Origin: Candidatus Woesearchaeota archaeon
Lineage (GTDB): Archaea > Nanobdellota > Nanobdellia > Woesearchaeales > JACQNA01
NCBI GenBank assembly: GCA_016203335.1
Contig: JACQNA010000073.1
Location: 1 to 15,383, forward strand
Reading direction: 5' to 3'
Length of the DNA stretch: 15,383 nt
Shown: positions 13,712 through 15,383 of the stretch, in pieces
How positions within the stretch are numbered: the first letter of the stretch is position 1
How the letters are laid out: each line of letters opens with the position of its first letter
Made by a program: the position numbers and the translations under genes
Notes under the pieces: model-generated
What the model saw: the letters and a program-made list of their open reading frames with translations, nothing else
Database searches by the model: none
Told to the model about the DNA's origin: nothing

Positions 13712-14379
13712 TCTTTTTTCTGGAGCTGCTTGAGCTCGTCCTGCTCTTCCTCAAAGGCAAGGCCGCTCTCAACCAGGCGCAGCTGGCGCTGCTCCTCCTC
13801 CTTCCGCTGCTTCAGTTCCGCTTCTTTCCGCCTGAGTTCCTCATGCTTTGCCTGTGCAACCTTTTCCGCATCAGAGATCATCTGCTCCACGGGCGCAAAC
13901 CTGCTGAATTTCTCGCGTACGGCTTCAGGTGGAAGGTCAAAATACGCGAAGAACTTCTCAGAAAGCCTGATGAGCTTGGAGCGCCCTTTCTTTTCCCGGG
14001 TGATGTATCCTGCGGATTCCAGCTCAGCAAGGTGGTCGTATGCCTTGTTGGTGCGCAGCCGGATGACTTCATGCTGCATGACCGGTGCCTTGAATGCGAC
14101 TGTCGCCAGGGTTTCCATGACTGTTTTGCTGAGCTCAGTTTCCTGGACAATCCGCTGCACCAGGGGAAGAAAATCCTCCTTGACATTCAGCTTCCAGGCT
14201 GTTCCTTCATCAGTAAGCAGGAGGGGGGAGTCCTGCCCGGCATAGCGCTGGCGCAGCAGAAGCAATGCCTGCTGGACGTCATCCTCGCTCGCCTTGCAGA
14301 GCCGCGCGATTTCACTGCGCTCAATCTTCCTGCCGGAAGCGAAAAGGATGGCCTCAATCTGCTGGTGAAGCGTGCTCAT
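13708..14379 (-). CDS. scpB: ScpB: segregation and condensation protein B
   Basis: The 223-residue protein has two winged-helix domains, at about residues 4-75 (LHQQIEAILFASGRKIERSEIARL at the start) and 80-150 (ETLATVAFKAPVMQHEVIRLRT then the AYDHLAELESAGYITREKKGRSKLIRLSEKFFAYF wing). This matches ScpB, the kite subunit that dimerises on the ScpA kleisin of the SMC condensin complex that compacts and segregates chromosomes. The last 70 residues (about 155-223) are a highly charged, Glu/Lys/Gln-rich predicted coiled coil, longer than the short tails of bacterial ScpB. Neither scpA nor smc is in the window. ATG 14379 overlaps the stop of the upstream gene, and its own stop overlaps the zinc-ribbon start. 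Confidence 0.9.
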   Translation of the reverse strand: MSTLHQQIEAILFASGRKIERSEIARLCKASEDDVQQALLLLRQRYAGQDSPLLLTDEGTAWKLNVKEDFLPLVQRIVQETELSKTVMETLATVAFKAPVMQHEVIRLRTNKAYDHLAELESAGYITREKKGRSKLIRLSEKFFAYFDLPPEAVREKFSRFAPVEQMISDAEKVAQAKHEELRRKEAELKQRKEEEQRQLRLVESGLAFEEEQDELKQLQKKE

Positions 14380-14951
14380 GGCAAGCGGTACGCATCCTGC
14401 TCCTTAATAATTTTTTTGTTTTGCACAAAATCATCGAGCACATGAACAAGCTGGTGCTGAGGGATGCCGACATCCCTGGATATGGCTGCGCTGTCTTTTG
14501 TTCCATGCTTGAGGGAGAGCCGGATGATATTATGCAGCAGGTTCTCCGTGTTGGTATTGATGATAAGCTGGGTGGCGTTCTGATTCTTGAGATGGACATT
14601 CATGGTATGGAGGCGCAGCAAGATGTCATTCATCAGGTTGGAAAGGTTGCGCGCGGCATAGCGCAGTTCCTCCGGCTCAATGATCTCCACCGAGGAAGGA
14701 GTGTAATCAAAGCAGAACGAGACAAGCTGCTCAGCATCCTTGAAGAGGATTTCTGTCTCCACAAACGCATTGAACATCTTGTTCTCCTGCGGCGCTGCCT
14801 CGAAAAAAGAATGCTTCAGCAGCTCATACGCAGAATCGCTCTTAATGTTCTCAACAACCATGCGGAGAGTCTCATTCACATACTGCTCTGGCGCGCCCAG
14901 TACCTCAATGATGACCCGCGCCAGCACTTTCCTGCCTGCCTCTTCTCCCAT
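14376..14951 (-). CDS. Protein of unknown function with a C-terminal winged-helix-like region
   Basis: I do not recognise a named function. The 191-residue protein starts with an amphipathic segment (VLARVIIEVLGAPEQYVNETLRMVVENIK, about 9-37), contains the compact block SFCFDYTPSSVEIIEPEEL (78-96) that looks like a family signature, then a helix (about 97-120). It ends in a region (about 137-190: LLHNIIRLSLKHGTKDSAAISRDVGIPQHQLVHVLDDFV then a short wing) resembling a winged helix. It lacks the FxGPLDLLL start of ScpA, so it is not an obvious kleisin, although it sits where scpA is often found. The frame is open to ATG 14990, but ATG 14951 is chosen because a TATA box lies exactly 27 bases before it. 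It is first in the operon with scpB. Confidence 0.75.
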   Translation of the reverse strand: MGEEAGRKVLARVIIEVLGAPEQYVNETLRMVVENIKSDSAYELLKHSFFEAAPQENKMFNAFVETEILFKDAEQLVSFCFDYTPSSVEIIEPEELRYAARNLSNLMNDILLRLHTMNVHLKNQNATQLIINTNTENLLHNIIRLSLKHGTKDSAAISRDVGIPQHQLVHVLDDFVQNKKIIKEQDAYRLP

Positions 14952-14973
14952 GAGGAAGGGAAGCGATGGAGGA

Positions 14974-14981
14974 TATTTATA
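14974..14981 (-). promoter_or_regulatory. TATA box of the scpB operon
   Basis: On the minus strand this reads TATAAATA, centred 27 bases before ATG 14951. It lies inside the reading frame if the longer start at 14990 is used, which argues for the shorter protein and a leaderless message. Confidence 0.62.
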
Positions 14982-15019
14982 GCTTTTCATTACAGAATGC
15001 GAAACAGGAGCAGCCGCTC

Positions 15020-15028
15020 ACCGTAATC
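15020..15028 (+). repeat. Left copy of the putative target-site duplication
   Basis: ACCGTAATC directly abuts the left terminal inverted repeat and matches the right flank ACAGTAATC (15283-15291) at eight of nine positions. Confidence 0.6.
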
Positions 15029-15282
15029 GGCTCTGTAGAAAATGTAGGGTAGCGCCATTTTGTGAGCGATGCGGCACTTGCAGAAGCATGGTGGAAGGGG
15101 TCGCTCCCTTCGGGAAGGGGCCGCCCTTCATCATGCAACATGTCGGAAATCGCCATTATACTTGTCTTATTCGAACATAGCGCACAAGAGGGCGATTTCC
15201 GAGCATGCTCAAAAATCTTCGATTTTTGACAGCACGGAGCGAACTGGCGCTACCCCAGCGCAGCGAGATTGTCTACAGAGCC
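15029..15282. mobile_element. 254-base palindromic MITE-like element
   Basis: The ends are perfect 11-base inverted repeats: GGCTCTGTAGA (15029-15039) and TCTACAGAGCC (15272-15282). Two more perfect inverted pairs are nested inside: GGGTAGCGCCA (15047-15057) with TGGCGCTACCC (15245-15255), and CGGAAATCGCC (15144-15154) with GGCGATTTCCG (15191-15201). The last is extended by CATG/CATG past a one-base bulge and by CTTGT/ACAAG in the loop. Local hairpins are GAAGGG/CCCTTC twice in tandem (15094-15111 and 15114-15129) and CAAAAATC-TTC-GATTTTTG (15210-15228). It encodes no transposase. With flanking 9-base direct repeats it fits a non-autonomous miniature transposon. The GGCTCTGT start is reminiscent of IS6- or IS1595-like ends, but the parent is not identifiable here. 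A structured RNA gene is the main alternative. Confidence 0.7.
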
Positions 15283-15291
15283 ACAGTAATC
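15283..15291 (+). repeat. Right copy of the putative target-site duplication
   Basis: ACAGTAATC follows the right terminal inverted repeat directly and differs from the left copy at one base. The mismatch suggests an old insertion or a chance near-match. Confidence 0.6.
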
Positions 15292-15297
15292 AATACC

Positions 15298-15305
15298 TTT
15301 AAATA
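15298..15305 (+). promoter_or_regulatory. TATA box of the gene cut by the window end
   Basis: TTTAAATA is centred 27-28 bases before ATG 15329, again at leaderless spacing. It starts six bases after the right direct repeat of the mobile element, so the element replaced whatever lay upstream of the promoter. Confidence 0.55.
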
Positions 15306-15328
15306 GAAAACGGTTGGGAATAAAGGCA

Positions 15329-15383
15329 ATGGTCACCATTACCTGCTCCCCGGCTGAGCATTTCAGGAAGATTACCGAGATGG
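15329..15383 (+). CDS. Start of an unidentified gene, cut by the window end
   Basis: ATG 15329 opens a frame of 18 complete codons (MVTITCSPAEHFRKITEM) that runs off the window. The only support is the TATA box at leaderless spacing and an open frame to the end. Too little sequence is present to name a family. Confidence 0.45.
   Translation, partial: MVTITCSPAEHFRKITEM

Noticed and set aside
13535..14245. Long plus-strand frame opposite scpB, with TATA-like words upstream
   Set aside because: Its translation is Ser/Cys/Arg-rich with no recognisable motif, and it lies wholly opposite scpB and the zinc-ribbon gene, which have clear families and ATGA coupling.
14376..14951. Annotation of the first scpB-operon gene as scpA
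   Set aside because: The position is suggestive, but the ScpA N-terminal signature is missing and the FCFDYTPSSVEIIEPEE block is not a kleisin feature I know.
15029..15282. RNase P RNA or another known structured RNA
   Set aside because: None of the conserved RNase P words (such as GAGGAAAGTC) is found on either strand, and the flanking direct repeat fits transposition better.
1..15383. tRNA, rRNA or CRISPR arrays
   Set aside because: No tRNA-like GGTTCRANNCC arm with matching acceptor, no rRNA sequence and no regularly spaced repeat was seen in any intergenic region.

Overview
The window looks archaeal. It encodes an archaeal uS2 ribosomal protein, a RadB recombinase, an aMBF1-type transcription factor and a stand-alone TRAM protein, and its first-in-operon genes have TATA boxes at archaeal spacing. 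A bacterial-type DNA gyrase A, an ScpB protein and tightly packed small operons would fit a DPANN lineage (Woesearchaeota-like) or a gyrase-bearing euryarchaeote. That placement is inference; no rRNA or other taxonomic marker beyond uS2 is present.

Layout. (1) 75-2318, plus strand: TRAM protein; an RNA 2',3'-cyclic phosphodiesterase overlapping a HAD hydrolase; then uS2 behind a 140-base leader that can form alternative hairpins. (2) 2319-3002, minus strand: radB, whose stop codon abuts the uS2 stop inside a 12-base palindrome. (3) 3085-9383, plus strand, divergent from radB: a glycosylation cluster of two tandem GT-C/STT3-like polytopic membrane proteins, two membrane-embedded GT2 synthases and one soluble DPM1-like polyprenyl-phosphate sugar synthase. 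The DPM1-like enzyme could charge a lipid carrier in the cytoplasm, and the GT-C proteins could use such donors on the outer face. (4) 9361-9813, minus strand: aMBF1, overlapping the last glycosyltransferase tail to tail. (5) 9841-13460, minus strand: gyrA followed by a THUMP RNA-methyltransferase homologue whose catalytic NPPY motif is missing. (6) 13568-14951, minus strand: a three-gene operon of a winged-helix-ended protein of unknown function, scpB, and a 47-residue zinc-ribbon protein, joined by ATGA overlaps. (7) 14952-15328: an intergenic stretch holding a 254-base MITE-like palindromic element, flanked by a 9-base direct repeat, just before the promoter of a gene cut by the window end.

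Two organisational rules recur. In seven promoters the TATA box is centred about 27 bases before the start codon, which predicts leaderless mRNAs. Internal operon genes instead use ATGA overlaps or GGTGA-type ribosome binding sites. This rule was used to choose starts, notably ATG 75, 3085 and 14951. The strongest candidates for something undescribed are the palindromic mobile element, the wHTH-scpB-zinc-ribbon operon without scpA, and the motif-deficient THUMP methyltransferase.
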